DNA of 64,000 nucleotides from Cinnamomum chago. Its lineage: Eukaryota; Streptophyta; Magnoliopsida; Laurales; Lauraceae. A model generated the notes under the pieces. The model did not search any database and was not told the DNA's origin. It worked only from the letters and a program-made list of their open reading frames with translations. Below are positions 1 to 11,934 of the stretch, piece after piece. The DNA is taken from contig CP142451.1 in the NCBI GenBank assembly GCA_038049695.1, positions 65,601,501 to 65,665,500 of the forward strand. The letters are read 5' to 3'. The position numbers and the translations under genes were made by a program. Each line of letters starts with the position of its first letter. Positions within the stretch are counted from its first letter, which is position 1.

Positions 1-459
1 AAGCAAGGGAGCATGACGGTGCTAGATTACGTCACCAAGTTTGAAAGATTGGCTAGATACGCTACCGAGCTGATTGACACCGAAAGGAAGAAGATAACTA
101 AGTTTTTGGAAGGGTTGAATCCGATCATCATGAGAGATGTCATAGGAGTAGTTCCTCCAGCTACATATGATGAGGCGGTCAAGCGGGCTTATACATTTGA
201 AGATATTAACAACATGATTGTTCAAGACAGGAAGCAGCAATATCAGCAGCAGAATCAGAGGCAACAGCAGGGCAAGAAGCCAAAGCAAGAACAAGGTCAT
301 GTGAGGCAGGGTTGTGGACATTGTGGCAAGAATCATGAAACCCATGAATGTCGTAAGGCCATGGGTGCCTGTTTCAAGTGTGGGGCTATGAATAATTCAA
401 TCAAGGATTGCCCACTACTTCAGAATCAAGGAACAGAAACCAGCAACAGAGACAAGTAG
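1..459 (+). pseudogene. gag: Gag C-terminal part with two zinc knuckles (gypsy)
   Basis: This is the end of the gypsy Gag: a helical capsid-like stretch, a Gln-rich linker (about residues 75-93 counted from the Met at 13) and a nucleocapsid region. The first knuckle has the spacing C-X2-C-X3-H-X4-C. The second keeps its three Cys, but the His position reads Asn (GAMNNS where GxxGH is usual), so it should not bind zinc normally. The frame closes at 457-459 while the downstream PR frame is already open from about 408, so a net frameshift lies between roughly 408 and 456. The N-terminus is outside the window. Confidence 0.85.
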
Positions 460-1106
460 CTCCTCAAAACCAAGCACCAGTTCAGAATCAAGTCAGACCA
501 CCTCAGCAGCAGCAGCAGGCTAGGCTGCCAGCACAGAATCAGAATGCTTGTGCTCCACAGCAGAACAGACATGGGCAAGGAAGGCAGAACCAAGTACCAA
601 ACCGACTACAGATGCATGGACGTTTGTATTATCTCAACCGTACAGATGCTGAAGCTGCAGGAGACGTGGTAGAAGGTAAACTTCTTGTTTGTGGGCTAGA
701 AGCCCAGATTTTATTTGATCCTGGATCCACACATTCCTTTGCATCTCCTAGTTTTGCGAAGTTGATTGATGCACCATGTAGTGAGTTGGATTACATTTTA
801 GTAGTTACCACTCCAGTAGGGAAACAAGTTGTGTGTAGAACCCATTACCCTAGTTGTACAGTTTTGTTAGGAGATGTTAATCTACTGGCCAACCTCATAG
901 TGTTGGACATGCATGATTTCAATGTCATTTTAGGCATGGATTGGTTAGAAGCATATCATGCCACCATGGATTATTTTAGTAAGACCATCACATTCAGATT
1001 CCAAGGGCCACAGGCAGAATTGATATTTCAGGGGAACAGGAGAAAATCTCAGGCAGGGTTTATTTCAGTCTTGAAGGCAAGCAGATTAGTTCAGAGTGGG
1101 TGTTAG
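408..1106 (+). pseudogene. pol: Gypsy retroviral-like aspartic protease region
   Basis: After a Gln/Pro-rich linker the frame encodes a retropepsin-like domain. The active-site neighbourhood reads LFDPGSTHSF near nt 711-740, where the family normally has D-S/T-G; Ser is replaced by Pro next to the catalytic Asp. The later hydrophobic motif VILGMDWL (about 925-950) is the conserved C-terminal protease strand. The frame ends at a TAG (1104-1106) and continues in the same frame beyond it, so the stop is internal to the polyprotein. A CAG-to-TAG change would explain it. The start at 408 is only the frame opening, not a real initiation site. Confidence 0.85.
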
Positions 1107-3509
1107 GCATTTATTGCGTTTATCACAGAGGATAAACAATCCCAAGGGGTGGAGGATATCCCCATTGTGTGCGAATTTCCGGATGTTTTTCCAGAAGAAA
1201 TCCCGGGTTTACCACCAATTAGAGAAGTTGAGTTCACAATTGAGCTCCTTCCAGGGACAGCTCCGATCTCGATTGCACCATATAGGATGGCTCCAGCAGA
1301 AATGGGTGAGCTAAAGCTCCAATTACAGGAATTGTTGAGCAAAGGCTTCATTAGGCCAAGTGTTTCACCGTGGGGAGCACCGGTGTTGTTTGTGAAAAAG
1401 AAGGATGGGAGTTTGAGAATGTGCATCGACTACAGGAAGTTGAACCATGTGACCGTGAAGAACAAGTATCCTTTGCCAAGGATAGATGAATTGTTTGACC
1501 AATTGCAAGGAGCAGCCTACTTTTCCAAGATAGACTTGAGATCAGGGTACCATCAGTTGAGAGTTAGAGACTCAGATGTTCAGAAGACAGCCTTTAGAAC
1601 AAGATATGGCCACTATGAGTTCTTAGTGATGCCCTTTGGTTTGACCAATGCACCCGCAGTCTTTATGGATCTCATGAACAAGGTCTTTGCACCCTATTTA
1701 GATCACTCCACAGTAGTATTCATCGATGATGTCCTTGTGTACTCCAAGAGTAAGAAGGAGCATGAAGAACATTTGAAGACAGCGTTGCAGCTTTTGAGGG
1801 ACAACCAGTTATATGCAAAACTCAGTAAGTGCGAATTCTGGTTAGAGCAAGTCGCTTTTCTAGGCCATATCATCTCCAGAGAAGGTTTAGCAGTTGATCC
1901 AGCCAAGATAGAGGCAGTTGTTAGTTGGGTGAGGCCCAGCAGTGTGACGGAAATTAGAAGCATTTTGGGGTTAGCAGGTTACTACAGAAGATTTGTCCAA
2001 GGTTTTTCGTCCATTGCAGCCCCGTTGACAAAATTGACTAGGAAGAATGTCCCATTTGTGTGGACCGATCAGTGTGAAACCAGTTTTCAGGAGTTGAAAG
2101 GAAGGTTAACCAGAGCCCCAATCCTCACGTTACCCTCGAGCAATGGCGGGTTTATTGTTTACATAGATGCTTCGAATGTGGGATTGGGTTGTGTATTGAT
2201 GCAGGATGGCAAGGTGATTGCTTATGGCTCGAGACAGTTGAAGGACCATGAGAAGAATTATGCGACTCACGACTTGGAGTTGGCAGCAGTTGTTTTCGCA
2301 TTGAAGATGTGGAGACACTACCTCTACGGAGAGAAGTTTGAGGTCCATTCAGATCACAGAAGTTTACAGTATTTGTTCTCACAGAAGGATTTGAACATGA
2401 GGCAGAGGAGGTGGATGGAGTATATCAAAGATTATGACTTCCCAATCAAGTACCATCCAGGCAAAGTGAATGTGGTAGCAGATGCTTTGAGCAGAAAATC
2501 AGTAGTCATGGCCAATTTGAGAGGAATGGGTGTCTTACAGCAGTTTGAAGAGTTGGGTGTAGATGTGCAAACTCTAAAGTTGGGTGTGATGTTAGCAAAT
2601 ATGACAGTATCGGAACCTACCTTCATCCAGAAGATCAAGGAAAGTCAGTTGCAAGACCCAGACTTGGCTAAGATAGTGGAAGTCATTGCAGAATGTCCCG
2701 ATTTTAGGATGGTGAACGGGATATTGTATTTCCGTGACCGGTTGTGTGTGCCAAATGTGGATGATTTGAAGAGCGAAATAATGAATGAAGCTCACAGCAC
2801 GAGATATTCTATGCATCCGGGTAGCACGAAGATGTACCACAATTTGAAGAATAGATTTTGGTGGAACAACATGAAGAAAGAAATAGCAGCTTTTGTGTCT
2901 CGTTATCTAACTTTTCAGTTGATCAAGGCAGAGCATCAGAAGCCTCCAGGTTTGTTACAGCCTTTGGAGATTCCGGAGTGGAAATGGGAGCACATCACCA
3001 TGGATTTCGTCTCCGGTTTGCCTAATACCAAGAAGGGAAATAATGCAATTTGGATCATTGTGGATCACCCGACAAAGTCTGCTCACTTCATTCCGATGAA
3101 GACAGGGAATATGATGCATATGGCACCGCTTGCGAAGTTATTCGTGGATGAGATTGTTAGTAAACATGGTCAGCCCGTCTCCATTACTTCAGACAGAGAC
3201 AGTAGGTTTGTTTCAAAGTTTTGGAAAACTCTTCATGAGTCGATGGGTACCAAACTCCAGTTCAGCACAGCTTATCATCCTCAGACAGATGGTCAGTCAG
3301 AAAGGACGATACAGACTCTCGAAGACATGTTGCGTGCTTGTGTATTGGATTTCAAGATTCAGTGGGATGAGTGCTTACCACTTTGTGAATTTGCCTATAA
3401 CAATAGTTACCACTCTAGCATCGGTATGGCACCTTTCGAGGCACTTTATGGCAGAAGATGTAGAACTCCGGTTTGCTGGGAAGAAGTCAGTGAACGTAGA
3501 GACAAGTGA
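1107..3509 (+). pseudogene. pol: Gypsy reverse transcriptase - RNase H - integrase
   Basis: The frame is open from 1107; residues are numbered from the Met at 1149. RT spans about 60-300 with the catalytic FIDD at 191-194. RNase H spans about 335-450, from the IDAS strand to ADALSRK. The integrase zinc-binding domain keeps His549 and His556, but both Cys positions are lost: Tyr586 and Phe589 occupy them in the RYLTFQ segment. The catalytic triad D619, D682 and E718 is present with D,D-35-E spacing. A few codons are missing near 3480-3509, moving the integrase C-terminus into another frame. The enzyme would copy element RNA and integrate cDNA, but this copy cannot work as one polyprotein. Confidence 0.93.
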
Positions 3510-4032
3510 CAAGGTCAAGTTGATTCAGGAAAGGTTGAAGATCGCCCGAAGTAGGCAGAAGAGTTATGCAGATACTCGCAGAAGAGAATTGCAATTTCAA
3601 GTGGGTGACAAGGTGTTTTTGAAGATCTCACCAGTTAGAGTGACCTTGAGATTCGGACAGAATGGCAAATTGTCTAGAAGGTTTATTGGTCCGTATGAGA
3701 TTTTGAGCAAGATTGGAGATGTTGCTTATAGGCTTGCGTTACCGCCTGAACTCTCCGGGGTACATAATGTTTTCCATGTTTCTATGCTCAAGAAGTATGT
3801 CTCTAGTCCTGCACACATTCTACAGCATGAGCCTTTGGAGATTCAGGAAGATGCTTCGTATGTGGCAAGACCAATCAAGATCATTGATACCAAAGAGCAA
3901 GAATTGAGAAATCGGACTATTCAGTGGGTCAAGGTACTTTCGGAAAATCACGAGCCGGAGGAAGCCACCTGGGAATTGAGAGAGCGAGTGCAGAGGAAGT
4001 ACCCAAAGCTTTTACCAGAGGTAATTGTTTGA
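3481..4032 (+). pseudogene. pol: Gypsy integrase C-terminus with chromodomain
   Basis: This continues the integrase after a short deletion/frameshift. It includes the segment [13 protein letters not shown], the SH3-like GPYEIL region around 3690-3720, and HNVFHVSMLKKY around 3763-3800, all typical of plant chromovirus integrases. The tail (about 3870-4020) contains EEATWEL followed by a KYPKLL-type end, matching the short chromodomain of Tekay/Del elements. Such domains are thought to guide insertion into heterochromatin. It ends with TGA at 4030-4032, 24 bp before the polypurine tract. Confidence 0.85.
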
Positions 4033-4056
4033 TTTATTTGGTGGACCAAATATCCT

Positions 4057-4069
4057 AAGGGGTAGAGGA
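4057..4069 (+). promoter_or_regulatory. Polypurine tract of the gypsy element
   Basis: AAGGGGTAGAGGA lies directly before the TG that opens the LTR and 24 bp after the pol stop. This is the expected position and composition of the plus-strand DNA primer. Confidence 0.75.
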
Positions 4070-6886
4070 TGCTAGACCTCGACCAAGACCAATTCGATTA
4101 GTGTACGATTAGTATGTGTTTAGTCCTAAGTGGGTTTAGTTGTTGTTGGGTTAGAAGTAATTAGTTTAGTCTTGGACATAGCTTTGGGAAGTTTGAGAAC
4201 GTTTAGTATTAGTTAGACACACTCGGAAAGGCCCGAGTGCACGTGTAAGCTTGGGAAGATCGTATCGATTTCCGTGTGATTGTGATTTTGATTTCATTCG
4301 AATGATTTTTCTATGTGTTACAACTTTCGTCTTAAGCCCATTCATGTTTGAAGCCCAAAAAAACCCAAGTTTTGGCCCAAAGAGGGTAAAATTGTCTTTT
4401 ACGCACAAATCTGGACACAATTTTTGAGATCTCAAAACCATGTCAAAAATATACCTTTTGGAAACTAGATATTTCGACGATCGTTTTATCCTTCTTCGTC
4501 GAAGTCATCCGAGGCCCTCAAGATCGTGTTTTGGTCACTTCAAGGTTCAACTAGTTGGGGCCCATTCTCATCACTTAAACCCCATCTCCCTCTCCTTTCA
4601 TTCATTTCCCCCAATCTCTGCAATTTTCTGAACCTAGGGCAAGGAAAATCTTTCTCTCTTCCTCTTCATTTCCTCTTGCATGCTTTAGCTAGAGAGCTCC
4701 AAAAGGGGTTCCAAAATCATCATCTTCTTCATCTCCTTGCAAGCTTTCCATTGGTACAAATTTCTTGGAGTTTCTTGTGGATCAAGCTCTTCATCTTCAC
4801 CATCTCTCCTTGTTTAGCCATTGTTAGGTAAGAGCTTCAACCCATGTTTTTCATGTAGTCCTTTTAGCCCTTAAAGATCATGTTTTCCATGCTTACAAAC
4901 CCTTTGGTAAAATGGGTTTCTTGTTTTCAAGATTTAGTGAGTTGTGTGGTTTTTCTCTTGGGTTCTTGTAGTGTTGGATTAGCTTGAGAGAAGTGCTTGA
5001 GAAGATTGTTAGCATTGGTCAAGGCAAGTAATCTTTATAGGTTCAATGTGCATGCGTAATTTGATTCCATTGTTATTTTAGAAATTGTGCATTTGATTTG
5101 TGTACAAGCTTCATTATTATGTTTTATTGGATTTGAATGTGTGAAATGGTGATAAATGAACCCTTGGTGAGCATGAAGGCTCAAGGGATTATATGTGATT
5201 GAGGGATGAGAAGAAGGAGAAGAATGTAGTGGAAGATGTGTAAGAGAAAGGCAGTTTCTGCACTCTGCGAGCTCAGGCAGAAGCTGATTCGCTCGAGCGA
5301 CCATGCCTCTGTTTGGTCCGAGCGCAGACAGAGAGCTGTCCGCTCGAGCGACCCTATGGTCCGCTCGAGCGAACTGCCCTCTGTGTAATCTGGAGCAAGA
5401 CAGAGAGCTGTCCGTTCGAGCACACCTTATATTCGCTCGAACGAACTGTCTCGCTCGAGCGAAGTGTTATCACCTTATAAAGTTCGCTCGAGCGAACCTG
5501 CCAGATTCAGGAAGAAGATTTATTTCATTTCTGTATTTTCTTGAAGGTTGAAAAACTAGACTATGTTAAGGGTATTGACTTGACATTGTGTAAATGGTAC
5601 TTCAAAATGCAACCCAACTTCGGGGACACCAATTCTTGTATATTCCGACATTTGGGGTCCCACTTACACGAAGGTCAATTAGCAGCCTTAACACATGCTT
5701 GTTAGATTTCGTATTCGAATTCCGTTTTTGATGCGATAAGTACCATCATGTACTAGGTTTTGGTTTTCAAGTATAAGCTTGTTTTGAAGAATTGTTTCAA
5801 GAAAAGGGGATCACTTCCTAAGCATGTTATGCATATTAATTATGCCTTTGCTAGTCGTGTTCATCGTGTTTTGATAAGTGATTTCCCCCTTTTTACCTTG
5901 ACATGTTTTGATAAGTGTCTCGCGTGTTTTATGCATTCTTGAATTAAGTAAACACCACTGAGCTTGGACTACCCTTTCAGTCTGATCCACTGTCTGGGGG
6001 TCCTTAAACATGTGGACTGTCTACAGACTGGTCGTGTATTTATTACACATCGTGCGTGTCCGGTTCCGCGGCCGGAATCTCGTCTTGGTGGGAAATCGTG
6101 TCGTGCTTATATTATGTATATCGTGCTTGTCGTGCGTGCTTGCTCTTTTCATTATATAAATGATAGAGAAAGGATGGGCTCTTTGTGGATGATAACTATT
6201 CATGATATATTATGTACTCATGCTAGTTTGTGTTAGTATCTCAGCTTAGTTAAACATTTATGCAAAAGTATCTCAGTCATTATAGTATTTCAAATCAAGG
6301 ATTTGCTTATTTGTTTTCTTAAACGTTATTGTTTCATGCTTGCACCTATATTGATTACCTGCCAAACCGTCGTGTTTGACCCTTGTTTGTTGGTGCCCAG
6401 GTGCAGGAGACGTTACCCTTGAGGAGGAGCGTCAGGAGGAGGCTTGTGAGCCAATCCCTGTGAGAGAGTGGTAGCCCGATGATGTCATCTAGACGTCGGG
6501 CGGGTTCTTGAGTCTCGTCATCATTTGTTGGGGGTTCATTTTGATTATTTTGAGAAGTGTATTGGCCTCTGTTGGCCTCTTGTGGGTTGTAACCAAATTT
6601 AAAGTACTTTTGATTTAGTCTCAGAACTTGAATATTAATGGGAATGCCATGTTAACTTCTTTCTTTGATACTATGCCTTGCTATTACTTGTTATAGCACC
6701 TAAATATTGTATTGGTGCTCATCTTGATGTGTTTGTCTACACGCTTCCGCATATTTGATCGTGTGAGTCAGATTTCGCTTGTCTTTGGGAATCCTCACCG
6801 CGGGAACCTGTGGGAAAGCAAAATCTTCAATAGCAATTGTAACTCTACCACGTCGCGGGCCCGGGATCCGTTCCGGGGTCGCGACA
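4070..6886 (+). repeat. 3' LTR of the Tekay-type gypsy element (2.8 kb)
   Basis: It runs from TG after the polypurine tract to CA at 6885-6886, where the flank switches to copia element F. The stretch near 4390-4470 is recognisably similar to the start of the two reverse-oriented Tekay solo LTRs (22166-25922, 47728-51941), which supports the boundary. An array built on CGCTCGAGCGA occupies 5290-5494, with five exact copies at 5290, 5341, 5362, 5452 and 5484 plus decayed ones. A TATA-like TTATATAAAT is near 6153. The ORFs here are not gene-like. Confidence 0.82.
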
Positions 6887-7226
6887 CCTAGCCTCAAGTG
6901 CCAAAGTTTTGTTGGATTTGATGAAGGTGACTTTCTCTTTAATGATGGTCTATTAATTGTTCCAGTATCATGTATCTCATAGATTGTGGGAGTTAACAAA
7001 TAAAGGTCATTGGTTACCTTGCCAGAACATATAAAAGTACCATTCCTCTTTATGACAACTTCAGTACCAAAAGTAATGGAATAATTTTTATTGACCATAC
7101 TAGAAACTGAAATTAAATTCCGTCATAAAGACGGTATATATAATGTGTCTGACAAAACCAATTTATTATTCGAAAAACATAAAGTAATAACTCCCACTGA
7201 AACTGCCTCTGCCCGAGCATCAGATC
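6887..7226 (-). pseudogene. pol: Element F protease end and GAG-pre-integrase domain
   Basis: Reading leftwards, the frame gives a protease C-terminal part and then the pre-integrase signature LWHLRLG at the left edge, where the gypsy LTR interrupts it. A TGA (7123-7125) sits in the segment PSL*RNLISVSS, where Arg is expected, consistent with CGA to TGA. The protease active-site segment, just right of this piece in the Gag frame, reads WCVAPG and then shifts frame; copia elements have WxLDSGA there, so the catalytic Asp codon is lost. Confidence 0.78.
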
Positions 7227-8220
7227 CTAGGTTGACAATGATTTCTCTATCACTGAGCCTCCTGGTTTCCCTGAACCTCTACAACGAATTACATATGTGA
7301 TTAGTTGCCCGGGGGCCACACACCAAGATTTTGAAGTACCGGTTGCAAAACTAACTTCAGAAATAAGTGACTCAATCATACCTGAGGTCTTCTTCTTAGA
7401 CAGATACTCTGGACAGTTCATTTTCCAATGTCCTGTCTTACCACAATGGAAACACTTTCCTTTTGACCCTGAACCCTTAGCCTTGGCCACACCACCATTA
7501 GGACCATTCTCCACCTTATGACCTTTCGGAACTGATTTTTGTTTGCCTTTCCGCCCTTTGCCTTTCGACTTGGACTTGGCATCTGACTTTTCTGTCATTA
7601 GGGCAGTTGGCTTCTTCTTCATAATCCATTCAGTCACCACCAGCTGGCTTGACAGCTCAGCCAGAGTCAAATTCATCTTATTCATATTGTAATTAACCTT
7701 GAAATTGTTGAATGACTCTAGTAGTGACTCAAGGATTATGTCGATTTGCGATTCTGCATCAATCGCAGCTCCCAGTACATCTAACTCATTTAATGAATCC
7801 ATCATTTTCAACATGTGTTCTTGTACTGATGTACCTTCAGCCATCTTGGTGCTAATGAGCACCCTCATAGCTGCCTGCCTAGCAGGCCTGCCCTGTTCTG
7901 CAAACATCTCATTTAAGTTCGATATAATATCATATGCAGTCTTATAGGATTGATGTTGGTGTCGCAAAACACTGGACATGGATGCCAGAATGTAACATCT
8001 GGCCATCTCATCGTCTTTAGCCCATTTGGTGTAAAGTTCATTTTCTTCTTTCGGTGCATCCAGACCAGGCTCATCAAGGGGGGGTTTTGGTAAGGACATA
8101 TTTATATCGTGAAGCAGTCAGGATAATATCCAGGTTCCGTTTCCAGTCTACATAGTTGGATCCCACCAATTTATTCTGGTTGAGGATGATCGCAAGTGGA
8201 TTGAAAGTATTTGAATTCAT
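7227..8220 (-). pseudogene. gag: Element F Gag (UBN2 type, CCHC)
   Basis: Gag forms the particle and binds element RNA. I place the start at ATG 8218-8220: the N-terminus contains GSNYVDWKRNLDI, the usual beginning of copia Gags of this type. A one-base shift in a run of C near 8085-8092 separates this from the main frame, which is open from 8099. That frame carries the UBN2-type domain (YTKWAKDDEMARCYI onward), a Lys/Gly-rich linker, and one knuckle CFHCGKTGHWKMNC near 7420-7460. It leads into a damaged protease start near 7300. Confidence 0.85.
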
Positions 8221-8364
8221 GCTTGAAATACTGTAGCACGTAACCATACATTCAATTAATGAATTTAAATGACATTACGGTTTAGTATTCTACCAAATTT
8301 ATGTGGGGATCCTCATAACCACTAAATTCCCCACATAAATTTAGAATACATCGGAATCCCAATC
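8221..8364 (-). other. Element F leader, gag-proximal part
   Basis: Non-coding leader between F's gag start and the insertion point of Sirevirus E. The pre-E sequence continues at 18812 after removal of the CCTGG duplication. Confidence 0.7.
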
Positions 8365-8369
8365 CCTGG
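8365..8369. repeat. Target site duplication of E, left copy (CCTGG)
   Basis: Exact match to 18807-18811. Joining the two flanks rebuilds a continuous leader of element F. Confidence 0.9.
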
Positions 8370-9952
8370 TGAAAGTCCAAGATCAAATCCTAGAGTGCGG
8401 GGGGGGGGGGGGGGGTGAATAGGGTGAGTTCAAATTCCTAGACCAATTTTAACTTCTTTTAGCTTTTAAGTCTCTTATGCTTTGAAGAAGAATAATAAAA
8501 TTAACCAAGAGAGCATAATCCATAAAAAGAAAGCATAAAGACAATCACCATAACACAAGCATATATAGTGGTTCGGCCAAATTGCCTACATCCACTCCCG
8601 GTACACCTACATGTATTCACTAACTTCAATTAAGGTTTAGGATCACCTCAAACCTTACAATCAACACTATGCTTTTCAAGGCTAAGCATAAACCTTTACA
8701 CCATATGCTTTTCAAGGCTAAGCATAAACCTTTACGACATAGAACTTTTCTCTTATAAAAAATGCCTAAGGATGCATGGATTAAGAGAGCAATGAAGTAC
8801 AATGGAGTGCCTCTAAATAGGCTAATTAGAAAGTGAAAACTCAACTCCTAGAAACATGCATAATAATGACAAAGTCTATGAATGATGCATTTTCTAGAAA
8901 TAACTCTTTCTCTTTGAAAAGATGAAACTTTGATTGATGCAAAGCTGATAAACATAAGATAGAGAAAGAGTTGTTTTCCTAACACATGAATATGGTAACG
9001 TGAACTAACTTGTTTTCAAAGAAGATGAACTAAAGGCTAGCATGTTTATGATAAAACAAGAAAATAAATTCATGTGTTACAAAGGCAATATGTTGTATTC
9101 ACAGCATGTGAGATTTCTAAAGTATTAAGCATGTTATGAAGGACAACACTTTAATAGGAAAGCATCTTGTTAATCATGCATTGAAGGAGATCAAAGATTT
9201 TGAAACAAAACATGATTTTAAAAAGACTTTGGATTAAAGAAAGCACGCCCATTTGAAGATCAAAGGTTGAATCAATGGAATGACTTCATAATCCCTTCAA
9301 AATGCTCTTGAAAAGTTGTAAACCCTTGGCCTCAAAAGTCCCTCCAAGATCAGCAACTTTCTTCAAACAAAAAGCCACTTTTTATAAAGAAAAAGTTGCC
9401 AACGGCTAGTCCCAGGTCGACCTGCCAACAGGGGGGGTCGACCTGGTACACACAACAGTAAAAAAAGTGACTGTTGGAGCTTCAGGACCAGTCGACCTGC
9501 AGTGAGGCAGGTCGACCTGGGTCCCTGGGCAGGTCGACCTGCCACACAGTTGCAGGTTGACAAGAAAAGAGCCCAGAAATCTGAAAATCTTAGAAACTTG
9601 CAATATTTGAAGGGCACTTTCCAGGGGACTTTGAGGACCAATATCCAAACATAAATCCATGACTGAAAGAAGATGAAAACTAAATTTCTAAAGTCATGAA
9701 AACTCCAAATCAAAATAATGATTTTAAAGAAAGAAACTTTGGAAATCTTGAATGGATTTTAGAAACAAAAACTTCATGATCTTAGGAGGCAAACTGAATT
9801 TGAAAACCATGCATATCATTTGATAAAAATAAAGATTAAGAAGGAGAAATATGCATGATGATCTTATGAATAAAACCATGAATGAATGAGAGGACAAGCT
9901 TTATGAAAGAGAATGCATCCTATCAAATTGCAATAAAACAAAAACTCTAACA
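8370..9952 (-). repeat. 3' LTR of Sirevirus E
   Basis: On the plus strand it runs TGAAAGTCC...TCTAACA. Reading along the element (right to left) it holds five GGTCGACC-type palindromes (9415, 9436, 9490, 9510, 9532), a TATA-like site (rc of 9379-9386), hairpin units (8668-8740), the conserved block rc CCGAACCACTATA near 8560-8580, and a run of 17 C (8399-8415 as G). Its partner is 17242-18806. Confidence 0.9.
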
Positions 9953-9966
9953 ATCTCCCCCTTTGC
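9953..9966 (-). promoter_or_regulatory. Polypurine tract of E
   Basis: The reverse complement reads GCAAAGGGGGAGAT, directly before the TG of the 3' LTR. Further copies of the CTCCCCCT type lie at about 10197-10205 and 10230-10240, giving the multiple-PPT arrangement described for Sireviruses. Confidence 0.8.
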
Positions 9967-10359
9967 AATTTGATGGCAACTCTTGAAGCTTGAACTGTCT
10001 CTCAATTTCCTTTGAATCTTGAACAGCAAAAACTTTGGATATTTAAGGAGCTTTGGATATTTGGGAGCATTTGGATATTTTGGAGCTTTGGATTTTCCTT
10101 GCGGGAGCGACGACAAAAGACAACCATCCTAGAAGCTATACAAAATATGCACTCTAGGCAAAGCTACTCCCCCTCAACAATAGCAACCCTTGAATCTTCT
10201 CCCCCTGAATTGGTGAACACCTGATAATTCTCTCCCCCTTAGACATCTAATTGCAAAGGAGCCTGCCCACCAAAGATAAAACACACAACCTTGTTAGTAG
10301 CACCTGTTTATAAGAGATATAAAAATAAGATGTGGAACAGGTGATTAGCCAACAAGAAT
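9967..10359 (-). other. E 3' untranslated region
   Basis: Non-coding stretch between the pol stop and the terminal polypurine tract. It holds two extra polypurine-like blocks and three near-copies of GGATATTTNGGAGC at about 10036-10090. No ORF here is convincing. Confidence 0.6.
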
Positions 10360-11934
10360 TTAAAAAACAGGGCAAGGGCCAATGCCCAATTGATGTCTCA
10401 ATTTTATGAACCGATCATTTCCATGGGGTTTAGTAAATAAGTCAGCCAATTGGGTATCTGTAGGGACAAACATTAACTCAATAGTGCCTTGGTCAGCATG
10501 ATCACGCAAGAAATGATAGCGAATGTCAATGTGCTTAGTGCGTGAGTGCTGAACAGGATTTTTTGAGATATTGATGGCACTAGAGTTGTCACACATGATA
10601 GGCATGCAATGTTGTGGAACATTATAATCTAATAAAGTTTGTTTCATCCACAACAGTTGGGCACAACAGCTACCTGCAGCAATATATTCAGCTTCTGCAG
10701 TAGACAAGGATACAGAATTTTGCTTTTTGCTATGCCAGGCTACTAAGCAGTTTCCTAAGAAATAGCATCAGCCACTAGTGCTCTTCCTATCATCTATAGA
10801 TCCTGCCCAATCTGCATCACTATATCCAATTAATTGTAGAGTTGAGTCATGAGGATACCAGATACCATAATGAGAAGTCCCATTAATATATTTTATGATA
10901 CGTTTAACAGCTTTAATATGAGACTCTCGGGGGTCAGATTGATACCTAGCACATATACCAACGCTAAAAGAGATATCATGGCGGCTGGCAGTGAGGTAGA
11001 GAAGGCTTCCTATCATGCTCCTATAAAGTTTCTGGTAAGCTTTCTTACCTTTAAGATCACTAGAGATTTTAGTAGTGGAGCCCATAGGATTGCAACTAGT
11101 TTTAGATTCTCCTAAGCCAAACTTTTTCACTATTTCTAGAGCAAACTTGGATTGACTAAGAAAGATATCATGATCAGTCTGACTAACTTGTAATCCTAAA
11201 AAGAACTGAAGGGGTCCTACCAAACTCATTTCAAAAGTGGAGCTCATTAACTTAGAAAATCCTTGAGCAAGCTGATTAGATGTTGATCCAAAAACAATGT
11301 CGTCAACATATATCTGAGCAATGAGAATATCTTTACCAACCTTTTTAATGAAGAGAGTCTTGTCCACATTCCCACATTCATATCCATTTTCAAGTAAGTG
11401 ACTTGTAAGCTTTTCATACCAGGCTCTTGGGGCTTGTTTCAATCCATAGAGAGCCTTTTTCAACTTAAAAACATATTCTGGGTGATGAGGATCCTCGAAG
11501 CCTTGAGGTTGAGTAACATACACATCTTCCTCAATTTCACCATTTAAAAAGGCACTCTTTACATCCATTTGAAACAGTTTTATCTTCATGCGGCTGGCAT
11601 AAGCCAATAAAATTTGAATAGACTCCAATCGAGCTACTGGGGCAAAGGTTTCCTCAAAATCAACTCCTTCAACTTGAGCATACCCTTTGGCTACAAGTCT
11701 AGCTTTGTTCCTTATAACATTTCCTGATTCGTCCAGCTTGTTCTTGAAAATCCATTTGGTGCCAATTTGGCTTTTGCCTTCAGGAAGAGGTACAAGATCC
11801 CACACATCATTCTTTCTAAACTGATTTAATTCATCTTGCATGGCATCAATCCATTCAGACTTGGTTTCTGCTTCAGAGAAGTTCTTGGGCTCAATTTGTG
11901 AAACAAAGGAATAGTGAGCACACAGATTATGAAC
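10360..11934 (-). pseudogene. pol: Sirevirus E reverse transcriptase - RNase H
   Basis: Read from 11934 to 10360. The RT part begins with [14 protein letters not shown], has the VWDLVPLP and GTKWIFKNK motifs, and contains the catalytic YVDD in [12 protein letters not shown] near 11300. RNase H contains [18 protein letters not shown], then a TGA at 10768-10770, then LSTAEAEYIAA and TKHIDIRYHFLRD. Length and order fit the copia RVT_2 and RNase H modules. The single internal stop is the only visible lesion. It would convert element RNA into cDNA within the particle. Confidence 0.92.

Larger units (their letters stand above)
1..6886 (+). mobile_element. 3' part of a Ty3/gypsy chromovirus (Tekay/Del type)
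   Basis: The visible order is Gag zinc knuckles, protease, RT, RNase H, integrase, chromodomain, polypurine tract and a 2.8-kb LTR. RT-RNase H before integrase places it in Ty3/gypsy, and the integrase tail with a chromodomain points to a Tekay/Del-type chromovirus. The 5' LTR and Gag N-terminus lie left of the window. Its 3' end abuts the pre-integrase segment of the minus-strand copia element F at 6887, so it was inserted into F; the five bases after it, CCTAG, should recur as the target duplication outside the window. The element is dead: two frame changes, one in-frame stop and several lost key residues. Confidence 0.9.

Noticed and set aside
8399..8415. Long G/C homopolymers as assembly gaps or sequencing artefacts
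   Set aside because: They recur at the same place in independent LTRs, flanked by the same words. Exact lengths may still be wrong.
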